From Candidatus Gastranaerophilales bacterium (GTDB lineage Bacteria; Cyanobacteriota; Vampirovibrionia; Gastranaerophilales; Gastranaerophilaceae), in assembly GCA_003150395.1 (NCBI GenBank), contig QAMI01000042.1, forward strand, positions 1-26,240: DNA of 26,240 nt. The letters run 5' to 3'. The position numbers and the translations under genes were made by a program. The notes beneath the pieces were generated by a model. It saw only the letters and a list, made by a program, of their open reading frames with translations, did not search any database and was not told where the DNA came from. This document shows positions 1-7,007 of this stretch, piece by piece (position 1 is the stretch's first letter; the number at the start of each line of letters is the position of its first letter).

Positions 1-1
1 A

Positions 2-211
2 GACATAACCGAAGAACAAAACGAAGCGGCTATCACCAAAGCCGAAGTCGAATATGAGCAAGCCCTTCGGGACATAGAAGCCAAAGACAAGCAATACGAT
101 AATCAGCTAAAACTACTCGATAGTGAGCACAATGCCCTCCAAACCGAATATGACAGCGTCAAAGGTGTAATCGAAAAAAACATAGAACGTACTCTTAAGA
201 TTTATTCGTAA
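2..211 (+). CDS. C-terminal end of a coiled-coil protein (5' truncated by window)
   Basis: An open frame enters from the left edge and ends at TAA 209-211, giving about 69 residues. The peptide is rich in Glu, Lys, Gln and Ala with no Pro, Gly-poor, and has the heptad-like spacing of a long helix (for example EYEQALRDIEAKDKQYDN), so it is probably the coiled-coil C-terminus of a larger protein that ends in ERTLKIYS. Similar tails occur, from memory, in hypothetical proteins of Gastranaerophilales, but I cannot name a family. No hairpin terminator is visible before the next gene, whose own promoter begins at about 254. GC content looks higher than in the following gene, which could be due to the charged-residue composition. 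Confidence 0.65.
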   Translation, partial: DITEEQNEAAITKAEVEYEQALRDIEAKDKQYDNQLKLLDSEHNALQTEYDSVKGVIEKNIERTLKIYS

Positions 212-253
212 GTCTAAGCTACACTTTTTATTTACTAAAATTCCTTAATATAC

Positions 254-282
254 TTGCGTTATCTTTCTAAAAGATTTAGAAT
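254..282 (+). promoter_or_regulatory. Promoter of the TPR gene with overlapping palindrome
   Basis: TTGCGT (254-259), a 17-base spacer and TAGAAT (277-282) form a sigma70-like promoter. The predicted start, near 288-289, would leave a leader of about 11 bases that begins with AAGAGG. A palindrome, TTCTAAA-AGA-TTTAGAA (265-281), covers the -10 box and could be an operator. Confidence 0.55.
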
Positions 283-299
283 GTAGCAAGAGGTTTACT

Positions 300-1412
300 T
301 TGAATAGAAGAAAATTTTCCAAAATATTTTCAATACTTCTGCTGCTAACGATTGTTATTACTGCATATTTCTATACAGACTGGTATGTAACGCAGTTAAA
401 CAAAGTTCGCGGCATGTATTATGTTTGGCGCGGCGATAGAGCTCTTAGAAAATATAAATTCCAGAAGGCTATTGAATTATACCAACAAGGGCTTGTTCTT
501 TTTCCGGGGCATTACACTGCCTGGTTTAACCTGGGAAATATTTATGTTTTATATGAAGATTACTTTTCCGCAATTGATGCTTATGAAAATGCAATTTCAT
601 ATAATCCGAATTATGTCATTGCAAGAATGAATTACGGAATAGTTTCAGCAGAACAACTTGGCGATTTTGACGGCGCAATTGACCAGTACAAAACTATTCT
701 GGACATTAGGAACAAACCTGTTTATATTCCTTTTGTATTTAATAATTTAAAGAGCTACAAAACAAATATCGGACTTGCTTATTACAATATGGGCATCGCA
801 TACAGGCAAAAGGCGGTATATCAAGATGTCCGTCGTATGCATACAAATGAATACCTTATAAAATCAATTGCGGCATACAAAGAAGCCGTTGAAATTCTTA
901 AAAACAGTTACGATGCTTATTATAATTTAGGTTTAGCATATCATCTTTATGGGGATACGAATAATGCCGGGCTTGCATACTGCAAGGCTATAGAAATGGG
1001 TCCGCTTAATTACGAGGCACATTATAATCTTGCAATTCTTTTAAGAAATTTGAAATATTATAAAGAATCCATTGCAGAAATGCAGAAAGCAACATTGCTT
1101 CTAACAGAAAAAGAAGGCCGTTCAAACAGGCAAAGATATGTTTTTGATGTATTAAATGATATTTCCCGCCGTTATATGGAAACAAAGGATCATATGAATT
1201 ATATGGTTGAAAGAAATCTTTCAGATACTAAGACTGTTTCCGAAATCGCAGCTGATTCTGTTACGTATGTTAATGGAAACCTTGTTTTGTCTGATGATTT
1301 TGATAAAGCAATGGTTGAAAATTTCAGAACTTGCGCTGCTCACGATATTTTCACAGAAGAAATTCATAATGAAAACAAAGATGTTTTGTACAACGAAGAC
1401 TTTAACCCTTAA
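300..1412 (+). CDS. Membrane-anchored tetratricopeptide repeat (TPR) protein
   Basis: A 370-residue protein with an N-terminal hydrophobic segment (about residues 9-25, IFSILLLLTIVITAYFY) followed by TPR-type helical repeats. Repeat signatures include AWFNLGNIYVLYEDYFSAID, YYNMGIAYRQKAVYQ, YYNLGLAYHLYGDTNNAG and HYNLAILLRNLKYYKESI, covering roughly residues 45-260; the last 100 residues are not clearly repeats. TPR proteins are protein-interaction scaffolds; the partner is unknown. The start is TTG at 300, chosen because AAGAGG sits 6 bases upstream and because the next ATG (residue 39) would remove the membrane anchor. The helix could be an uncleaved anchor, placing the TPRs outside the membrane, but orientation is not certain. 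The 3' end overlaps the convergent ABC permease gene by 11 bases. Confidence 0.8.
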   Translation: MNRRKFSKIFSILLLLTIVITAYFYTDWYVTQLNKVRGMYYVWRGDRALRKYKFQKAIELYQQGLVLFPGHYTAWFNLGNIYVLYEDYFSAIDAYENAISYNPNYVIARMNYGIVSAEQLGDFDGAIDQYKTILDIRNKPVYIPFVFNNLKSYKTNIGLAYYNMGIAYRQKAVYQDVRRMHTNEYLIKSIAAYKEAVEILKNSYDAYYNLGLAYHLYGDTNNAGLAYCKAIEMGPLNYEAHYNLAILLRNLKYYKESIAEMQKATLLLTEKEGRSNRQRYVFDVLNDISRRYMETKDHMNYMVERNLSDTKTVSEIAADSVTYVNGNLVLSDDFDKAMVENFRTCAAHDIFTEEIHNENKDVLYNEDFNP

Positions 1413-2247
1413 TTGCACCGTCGTTTTCCCCTGAAATAAAATATTTTTGCATGCACAGGAAAAATATGATAATCGGAATTGTGGCAAGAATTGAGCCTGC
1501 TGCTATGAAACGCCAGTTTGAAGAAAACATTCCCTGCAAATTGTTTACCCCAACAGGAAGAGTGTACATTGCTTCTTTAGTCAAAACAATGCTTGGCCAT
1601 AAAAACTCCCCCCAGCTTCCTATGAAGGTGAAGATTGCAAGGACTGCAAGCGAAGGCTTAACCATTGGAAGAAGAACTTTTGTAAAAATTTGAAAAACAT
1701 TGCAGCCGTCAACAATTGCAGCTTCCTCCATTTCTTTTGGAACTCCAAGAAACGCCTGACGCATAAGAAAAATACCGAAAGCGCTTACCGCAAAAGGCAT
1801 TATAAGTCCGATAAACCCCGCAAAATTGTTCACGCTGTCAACCAGATGAAGTTTTAAGGTAATCAGATAAACAGGCAGCATTATAGCCTGAAATGGTATC
1901 ATAATTGTTGCTAAAATTGCAAAAAAAGTTATTTTTTTCCCGTGAAATTCCATTCTTGCAAGCGGATAACCTGCCATCGCAGAAAGAATTAAATTTAAAA
2001 GAACCGTCCCTCCCGCTACAATCATAGAGTTTATAAAATATCCGATAAAATCTACCTTTTGCCAAACTCCCCTGTAATTTGCCCAGGTAAAATCATTCGG
2101 AACTATTGTTGGCGGATATGCAAAAATATTTTCGCTGTTTCCCTTCAAAGATGTTGAAATCAGCCATATAAAAGGAAATATTGACAAAAGCGACACAAAT
2201 ATTAAAACCGCATGTATGGGCAAATTTTTTAAGAATTTTTTTATCAT
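1402..2247 (-). CDS. Carbohydrate ABC transporter permease, MalG-like (CUT1 type)
   Basis: A 281-residue inner-membrane protein with about six hydrophobic spans, the usual size for MalG/LacG-type permeases. The cytoplasmic EAA loop that docks on the ATPase is clear at about residues 174-194 (EEAAIVDGCNVFQIFTKVLLP, with the conserved Glu-Ala-Ala, Asp-Gly and Pro). It would pair with the MalF-like permease just upstream to form the channel of a sugar or oligosaccharide importer. Its ATG overlaps the stop of that gene by 4 bases (ATGA, 2244-2247), so the two are translationally coupled. No solute-binding protein or ATPase gene is adjacent, so the substrate cannot be inferred; a shared MsmK-like ATPase elsewhere is likely. 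The stop codon region lies inside the convergent TPR gene and no terminator is visible. Confidence 0.9.
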   Translation of the reverse strand: MIKKFLKNLPIHAVLIFVSLLSIFPFIWLISTSLKGNSENIFAYPPTIVPNDFTWANYRGVWQKVDFIGYFINSMIVAGGTVLLNLILSAMAGYPLARMEFHGKKITFFAILATIMIPFQAIMLPVYLITLKLHLVDSVNNFAGFIGLIMPFAVSAFGIFLMRQAFLGVPKEMEEAAIVDGCNVFQIFTKVLLPMVKPSLAVLAIFTFIGSWGEFLWPSIVLTKEAMYTLPVGVNNLQGMFSSNWRFIAAGSILATIPIIIFFLCMQKYFISGENDGAIKG

Positions 2248-3116
2248 ATTTGATACTTATTCCTTTCGAAAAACAGAATGTTCACGAGCGAAAGCGCCAG
2301 AACAATAATCAAAAGCACAACTGCCATTGCAGAGGCAAAGCCCAAATCAAGATTTTCAAATGCTCTTTCATATATATAATAAACAATCGTCTTGCTGGAA
2401 TTAAGCGGTCCGCCTTTTGTCATAACGTAAATTTCAGCGAAAACCTTCATTGCCGAAATTGCACTGATTGTCGTAACAAGTGCAATTGTCGGCATAATAT
2501 GTGGAATAGTGACAGTCAGGTGTTTTCTGAAAAATCCGGCTCCATCAATTTCACAGGCCTCATAAAGCTCTTTGGGTACACTCATTAATGCGGCCAGATA
2601 AATCATCATATAATACCCTATGCCTTTCCAAATCGTAACAATAATTACAGATAACAACGCCCAATGGGGGTCAGTCAGCCATCCGATACGCTCAAAACCC
2701 AAAGCCGTGACAATATAATTTAAAATTCCTTCATCTGCATAAAGCCACTTAAACGCAATTGCCGCAACAACAATTGAGACAATAACAGGAAGATAAATGA
2801 GTATTTTGTATAACGTAATTCCACGGATTTTCTGATTAAGCAGAATTGCCAGAAAAAGCGGAAAAATCGCAAGTATCGGAACCGCCACAAAAAGATATAC
2901 AAAAGTATTCCACAAAACCTTGTAAAAAATCGGGCTTTTAAAAAGTTTTATATAATTATCGAATCCGGCGAACTGCGCCTGATAAATGCTGTTTGAGTAA
3001 TCCTGAAAACTTAAGATAAAAGTCTGAAAAAACGGGATAAAAAAGAAAACAACAAGCACAACCGCAGCTGGTAGAAGAAATAAATAAGGTGAATATTTCC
3101 CATAATACTTAAACAT
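2244..3116 (-). CDS. Carbohydrate ABC transporter permease, MalF-like (CUT1 type)
   Basis: A 290-residue polytopic membrane protein of the UgpA/LacF/MalF type. The first span is around residues 11-30, several more follow, and the EAA loop lies at about residues 186-205 (EACEIDGAGFFRKHLTVTIP). It is the first gene of a two-gene operon with the MalG-like permease. The ATG at 3116 has no convincing Shine-Dalgarno; instead a strong promoter places its -10 box only 6 bases upstream, which suggests a leaderless message. The neighbouring upstream gene on the same strand encodes a small XRE regulator, a possible local controller. The usual periplasmic binding protein gene is missing from the operon. 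Family assignment is firm, substrate unknown. Confidence 0.9.
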   Translation of the reverse strand: MFKYYGKYSPYLFLLPAAVVLVVFFFIPFFQTFILSFQDYSNSIYQAQFAGFDNYIKLFKSPIFYKVLWNTFVYLFVAVPILAIFPLFLAILLNQKIRGITLYKILIYLPVIVSIVVAAIAFKWLYADEGILNYIVTALGFERIGWLTDPHWALLSVIIVTIWKGIGYYMMIYLAALMSVPKELYEACEIDGAGFFRKHLTVTIPHIMPTIALVTTISAISAMKVFAEIYVMTKGGPLNSSKTIVYYIYERAFENLDLGFASAMAVVLLIIVLALSLVNILFFERNKYQI

Positions 3117-3122
3117 AGCGTA

Positions 3123-3151
3123 ATTATCCCACTATTTAAACTGTGAGTCAA
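3123..3151 (-). promoter_or_regulatory. Promoter of the ABC permease operon
   Basis: On the minus strand TTGACT (3151-3146), a 17-base spacer and GATAAT (3128-3123), with an upstream TG that makes an extended -10. Only 6 bases separate the -10 box from the ATG at 3116, so transcription should start at or next to the start codon. Confidence 0.65.
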
Positions 3152-3181
3152 GGGCAAATCTTCTATTCGCATTATTCACAT

Positions 3182-3409
3182 TTATAAATAATCTTTAAAA
3201 GTTAAAAGTTTTTCAATATCGACGCCAAGAGCGTCTGCAAGCTCAAGAATTTTGCCCAAAGACATATTTTGCCTTCCGCATTCAATGCAGGCAACGTAAT
3301 TTGGATTAACATCCAATACTTCAGCAAATTGTTCCTGTGTCAAGTCTTTTTTTATACGTTCGATTTTAACGTTTTTTCCAAATCTTTTTAATAAAGATGC
3401 CTTATTCAT
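3182..3409 (-). CDS. Small XRE-family (Cro/CI-type HTH) transcriptional regulator
   Basis: A 75-residue protein that is essentially a single helix-turn-helix domain: a first helix around residues 5-18, then the LTQEQFAEVLDVNPNYVACIECGRQ turn-recognition region (about residues 23-45) and the closing LGKILELADALGVDIEKLL helices typical of HTH_3. It should bind DNA as a dimer and act as a repressor or autoregulator. It lies 65 bases upstream of the permease operon on the same strand and diverges from the giant prepilin gene, so either could be a target. There is no Shine-Dalgarno before the ATG; a TATAAT on the minus strand (3423-3418) ends 8 bases before it, consistent with a leaderless transcript. 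Targets are inference. Confidence 0.88.
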   Translation of the reverse strand: MNKASLLKRFGKNVKIERIKKDLTQEQFAEVLDVNPNYVACIECGRQNMSLGKILELADALGVDIEKLLTFKDYL

Positions 3410-3417
3410 TATTTATC

Positions 3418-3423
3418 ATTATA
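3418..3423 (-). promoter_or_regulatory. Putative -10 box of the XRE gene
   Basis: Perfect TATAAT on the minus strand ending 8 bases before the ATG at 3409. No good -35 hexamer is found at 16-18 bases, so the promoter may need an activator. It lies immediately beside the divergent promoter of the giant prepilin gene. Confidence 0.4.
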
Positions 3424-3429
3424 CAAACC

Positions 3430-3458
3430 TTGACTTATTCCTAATAGTAATTTATAAT
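3430..3458 (+). promoter_or_regulatory. Near-consensus promoter of the giant prepilin gene
   Basis: TTGACT (3430-3435), exactly 17 bases, then TATAAT (3453-3458). Transcription would begin near 3465, leaving a leader of about 140 bases before the ATG at 3608. It diverges from the XRE gene, whose product could control it. Confidence 0.75.
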
Positions 3459-3464
3459 ATATAT

Positions 3465-3496
3465 AAGTATAAGTTATAATATATAATTTTATACTT
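3465..3496 (+). promoter_or_regulatory. 5'-terminal stem-loop in the prepilin leader
   Basis: AAGTATAA (3465-3472) pairs with TTATACTT (3489-3496), and inside it TTATA (3474-3478) pairs with TATAA (3482-3486), giving a 13-pair hairpin with a small internal loop. It starts at the predicted transcription start, a position known to protect mRNAs from decay. It is all A/T-rich, so chance pairing is possible. Confidence 0.4.
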
Positions 3497-3607
3497 GGAT
3501 ATATTTTGATGATTTGCCTGACATAAAAACAACCTGCAAAATAAGATTTATGCACAATCTAATGGGCGGATTAGTAAGATGAGATAATTTATAAAGGTGA
3601 ATAGCGT

Positions 3608-6600
3608 ATGAAAACTTTGAGACACTTCTGCGGATTTTCTTTAGTCGAAATGATGATGTTACTATTGATAACTTCGTTAATGCTGGCTTCCGGCGTTGCA
3701 GTTATTTCAAAAAAACACGTAAAAGTACCGAAAATTGCTATGCATGGGGCTTATATGTGCTATTACAAAGACGGCCAGCTTCATGAAGAGCAATATGTAG
3801 GGACTGTAAAATCTCAGGGTCAAAATAAAAAGATCCTGGACAGAGATGTTACAGAATGTCGTTTTAAACCGCCGGGAAGGGTTTCATATTTGTATATTCA
3901 GGCAACTGCCGGAGGCGGTGGCGGTGGTGATTCAGGATATAAAGGCGGAAATTTACAAAAGTTTACCTCAGCAGTTGATAAAATCTCACCCTTTGGTATA
4001 AATCAAACAATATTGGATTTGAAAGGCTTTAATGAAGGCGAACTTGTCGCTAATGGCGGAACTATAGAAGCTTGGGCACATGGTGCTGATGAATCATATG
4101 GCGATGCTGGTGGCGGCGGAGATGTTTATTATATTGAACAAAATTGTGCTGGTTCTGGTACATGTATAGTACATCGTGAATGGGAATACACAGGTACTCA
4201 GGAACGTGATTGTTCTTGTGATACAGGTACAATCAACTCAACGAAAAAAAATTACGATTACACATATACTTGTGGTCAAAGTTCTTATAGTTCATCTACT
4301 TGTAATAGAAACAAGTATGAGCCCTATGGTGTATTTAATTTTAACTGTACGGGCTATGGTGACAAATACGAATATTGTTATAGCTATTCATCATGTGAAG
4401 ATGGTTATACAAGACTTTCTGGTGCTAATAGAGAAACTGAATCTTGTACCTATGGCTCTTCAGGTTGTTCTAATTGTACTAATTGGAATAACTATAAACC
4501 ATGTCCTACTAAAGATGATCCAGATAAAACATGCTATTCTTACCATTATGAGTGTTTATCTGCTTGGCGATACACAGGCCGCTTTGACTATGGCAGGAAG
4601 ACCGTAACTGACAAAGACAATTGCACAAGCTGTACTTGGGATGAAACCTGCAGTGGTTCTTGCTATATTGAAACTGATATTCCAACCGGTGCTTCCTGTT
4701 CGCTTACTGGGAAAAAAGATTTAGTTGTCCAAACTGAAGATACATATGCTGCTGACTATGATTCAAAACCTCACTACGGTCAGCTAACGGATGATATAAA
4801 TGCCTCAAATCCAGTTAATAGCAGCAGTAACAAAACAGATTATACAGGCAAAAGCGAAGATGATTTGATGAAAATCCGTGAAGTTTGGCGTCAACCTAAA
4901 AACGCTACATATTCATATACTTTATGTAACTATGGAAATCCTTCCTTGTTTACCGGAGGTGATGGTCTTGGTACTTTCGGATCCTCTGCTTTAGGATGGG
5001 ACAACAATATTGCAAGCTGTTCAAGTGCTGATGTTTTAGAAGCCTTTGGAGAAGGTATTATCCCTCTTGGCGGCGGTGAAGTTTCCAGAAGCTATGGTCC
5101 TGTGAAACAGCCATCAACAGATTTTTACAACACAGAAATAAAATATAATATAATTGAAGAAATAGGTTTAGCAGCATTTTTTGGAACAGATAAAATCTGC
5201 ACAAATGCCTATAATGGTACTTGTGAACCCAAAAAAACTGTTGATAATTCTTCTTCCTATAGAAATCCAATAACAGGTACAACCACAAACAATAAAAAAC
5301 CCTTATATACGCAGTGCTATTTTGGAGGTACAAATGCTGGAACTACCTCCTCATCTTCAAGCAGCACAGGCTATACGCAAAATGGTTCCAGAGATACCTG
5401 TGCATCTGCAAGCAGTGGAAAAAGAGACTTTTCAAAATCATATACTGGTACTGTATATCCCGGATACACGATAAATACAAAATGCTACTGTAAACAGAAA
5501 AATCCTAAATCATCTGGCTCAGAATGTCTATATAGTTACGGCGACGTTACCGATGAAAATGTTTCCTGTTACTATAAAGCAAATGTAGTTGAAGGCGGTA
5601 CTCCAGGCAAAGGTAAAAACTGTTCATTTTCTTCTGGTGCCGGAGTTGGTTTGACCTATAAAGGCCGTTCCGACATTATTCCTGGTATTAGAGGTTATGA
5701 CAAGATTTGTATGAGTAAATACAGACCTTTGTATACAAAAAGTGACTGGGAAAATCAAGCAGCGCCCTGTTATGCACAAAATGGATCGGATTCTCAGGGT
5801 AGCGCCGAAGTAATGCTAAACGGACAATCCTGCACAATCCACTCAAATCCTCCGAAATTAGGCAAAGGCGCCCGTAGAAAAGGTTCTGTTGATCGAACAG
5901 CAATCCCAACTCCGGGTTCAGCTGAGCCAAATGGCAACGGAGCTGATGGCGACGGAGGTAATTCAACCTCAGTACCAGCTTGTGCGGCTGGCGGTCCGCA
6001 TGTAGGCTATTGTGTCAAGGGTGTTGTTGATTATAAATACTCATACACTTACACATGGAATACTAATTATCTTCAGTATGGTGAAGGCGGAAAAGCCGGC
6101 GGATATAATGTTAAACTTATCCGTTCCGTAAAAGATGGTGAATTCCAAATTGAACTAGGTAAAGGCGGTGCTGGCGGTGCTGTTGGCTCTGGTGCGTCCG
6201 GTGAAAATGGCGGTGATACAATAATAAGCTTTATTCCGGAAGGAGGAACAGCCGGTGATCCCCTGCTTACTGTTTTAGGTGGAGCTGGTGGCCCTGGAGG
6301 CTTGGTTGGCAATACAGAACAACTCCCTAGATACCATCAGGACGGTACCTTTGTTGCAGGTATGAACGGTACTGCCGGAGAAAGTGCTAGTCTTTCAAAT
6401 GTTAAATCTAACATTATGAACTTAGTTTTACCGGTTGCGGATGACAATATTCTTAACCAGTGGTTAATGGCATCAGGCGCAGGTGGTGATGGCGGCGGTT
6501 CTACTAACAATTGCTGGGCAAGCGAATGGCACCGTGAATTTGAAGGGGTCAATGTTGTCGGAGACTGGGGCCCAGCTGAAGAAGAAGATGTTGCCTGCCG

Positions 6601-6685
6601 CCATGGTGCAAATGAAAATAACTATTACTCTGCAACTCCGGCAGCTCAGGACGGCGTATCAGGTGTCGTGGTTATCAGCTGGTAA
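3608..6685 (+). CDS. Giant prepilin-like protein with split glycine-rich region and Cys-rich insert
   Basis: A 1025-residue protein that begins with a type IV prepilin signal: leader MKTLRHFCG, cleavage before FSLVEMMMLLLITSLMLASG, and the conserved Glu at mature position 5. Ordinary pilins have 130-250 residues. After a short segment, a poly-Gly stretch (about residues 99-112, ATAGGGGGGDSGYKGG) opens a glycine-rich region that resumes only near residue 824 (GEGGKAGG, GKGGAGGAVGSG) and runs to the C-terminus (GVVVISW). Between lie about 700 residues with some 40 Cys in total, many Tyr/Ser/Thr/Asn, Cys pairs such as CSCD, CTSC and CYCK, and a Ser run near residue 580. The likely role is a surface tip adhesin or minor pilin with disulfide-bonded loops; this is inference. 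AAGGTG lies 8 bases before the ATG. A promoter precedes it and a terminator follows. Confidence 0.8.
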   Translation: MKTLRHFCGFSLVEMMMLLLITSLMLASGVAVISKKHVKVPKIAMHGAYMCYYKDGQLHEEQYVGTVKSQGQNKKILDRDVTECRFKPPGRVSYLYIQATAGGGGGGDSGYKGGNLQKFTSAVDKISPFGINQTILDLKGFNEGELVANGGTIEAWAHGADESYGDAGGGGDVYYIEQNCAGSGTCIVHREWEYTGTQERDCSCDTGTINSTKKNYDYTYTCGQSSYSSSTCNRNKYEPYGVFNFNCTGYGDKYEYCYSYSSCEDGYTRLSGANRETESCTYGSSGCSNCTNWNNYKPCPTKDDPDKTCYSYHYECLSAWRYTGRFDYGRKTVTDKDNCTSCTWDETCSGSCYIETDIPTGASCSLTGKKDLVVQTEDTYAADYDSKPHYGQLTDDINASNPVNSSSNKTDYTGKSEDDLMKIREVWRQPKNATYSYTLCNYGNPSLFTGGDGLGTFGSSALGWDNNIASCSSADVLEAFGEGIIPLGGGEVSRSYGPVKQPSTDFYNTEIKYNIIEEIGLAAFFGTDKICTNAYNGTCEPKKTVDNSSSYRNPITGTTTNNKKPLYTQCYFGGTNAGTTSSSSSSTGYTQNGSRDTCASASSGKRDFSKSYTGTVYPGYTINTKCYCKQKNPKSSGSECLYSYGDVTDENVSCYYKANVVEGGTPGKGKNCSFSSGAGVGLTYKGRSDIIPGIRGYDKICMSKYRPLYTKSDWENQAAPCYAQNGSDSQGSAEVMLNGQSCTIHSNPPKLGKGARRKGSVDRTAIPTPGSAEPNGNGADGDGGNSTSVPACAAGGPHVGYCVKGVVDYKYSYTYTWNTNYLQYGEGGKAGGYNVKLIRSVKDGEFQIELGKGGAGGAVGSGASGENGGDTIISFIPEGGTAGDPLLTVLGGAGGPGGLVGNTEQLPRYHQDGTFVAGMNGTAGESASLSNVKSNIMNLVLPVADDNILNQWLMASGAGGDGGGSTNNCWASEWHREFEGVNVVGDWGPAEEEDVACRHGANENNYYSATPAAQDGVSGVVVISW

Positions 6686-6727
6686 ACTATTCAAAAATTT
6701 TAATACTTTTATATAATAAACTAATAC

Positions 6728-6753
6728 GGGGGATTGATTTCAGTCCTCCTTTT
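6728..6753 (+). terminator. Rho-independent terminator of the giant prepilin gene
   Basis: GGGGGATTG (6728-6736) pairs with CAGTCCTCC (6741-6749) over 9 positions with two G-U pairs and a 4-base loop, followed by TTTT and a pyrimidine-rich tail. It is 42 bases past the stop codon. Confidence 0.75.
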
Positions 6754-6814
6754 CCTTGTCCTTTTCGTATAAAATGGGACTTATATACTAGTTAACACAA
6801 AACTAATAAATGGC

Positions 6815-6884
6815 TGTCATTCTGAGGCCTTGGCCGAAGAATCCCTTCAAACAACAAGTGAAAAGTGAAAAATCCGTCTCACTT
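6815..6884. repeat. Possible interspersed (REP-like) repeat upstream of gpmI
   Basis: The segment holds an imperfect inverted repeat, TTCTGAGGCC (6820-6829) against GGCCGAAGAA (6832-6841), then two AAGTGA copies (6856-6861, 6863-6868) of which the second can pair with TCACTT (6879-6884). The core TGTCATTCTGAGG...CCGAAGAATC resembles, from memory, intergenic repeat families in other bacterial genomes. Only one copy is in this window, so repeat status is unproven. It lies between the prepilin terminator and the gpmI promoter; the 6686-7007 gap contains nothing else that looks coding. Confidence 0.4.
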
Positions 6885-6941
6885 AATGAAATTTCAACAA
6901 AATTATGTGTAAACTTACATAGAGTCCTTATAAAAATGTTC

Positions 6942-6970
6942 TTGAATTTTAGTTTTGTTCCTGTTAAAAT
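6942..6970 (+). promoter_or_regulatory. gpmI promoter with extended -10
   Basis: TTGAAT (6942-6947), 17 bases, TAAAAT (6965-6970) preceded by TG-T. The predicted start near 6977 leaves a leader of about 30 bases and shows that upstream in-frame codons are not translated. Confidence 0.7.
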
Positions 6971-7007
6971 TTATCCCATAGTACGGAATATAAAGAAGGG
7001 ATATTTT

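Noticed and set aside
4176..4607. 143-codon open frame in another frame inside the giant prepilin
   Set aside because: Low-complexity Val/Ile/Leu-rich product without ribosome site, out of phase with a well-supported long gene.
6073..6312. Proline-rich open frame on the minus strand
   Set aside because: It is the reverse complement of the glycine-rich codons of the giant prepilin (GGN read as CCN).
6810..7007. In-frame 66-codon extension at the 5' end of gpmI
   Set aside because: It lies upstream of the predicted transcription start, contains the repeat-like element and lacks similarity to GpmI; the ATG at 7008 has a good ribosome site.
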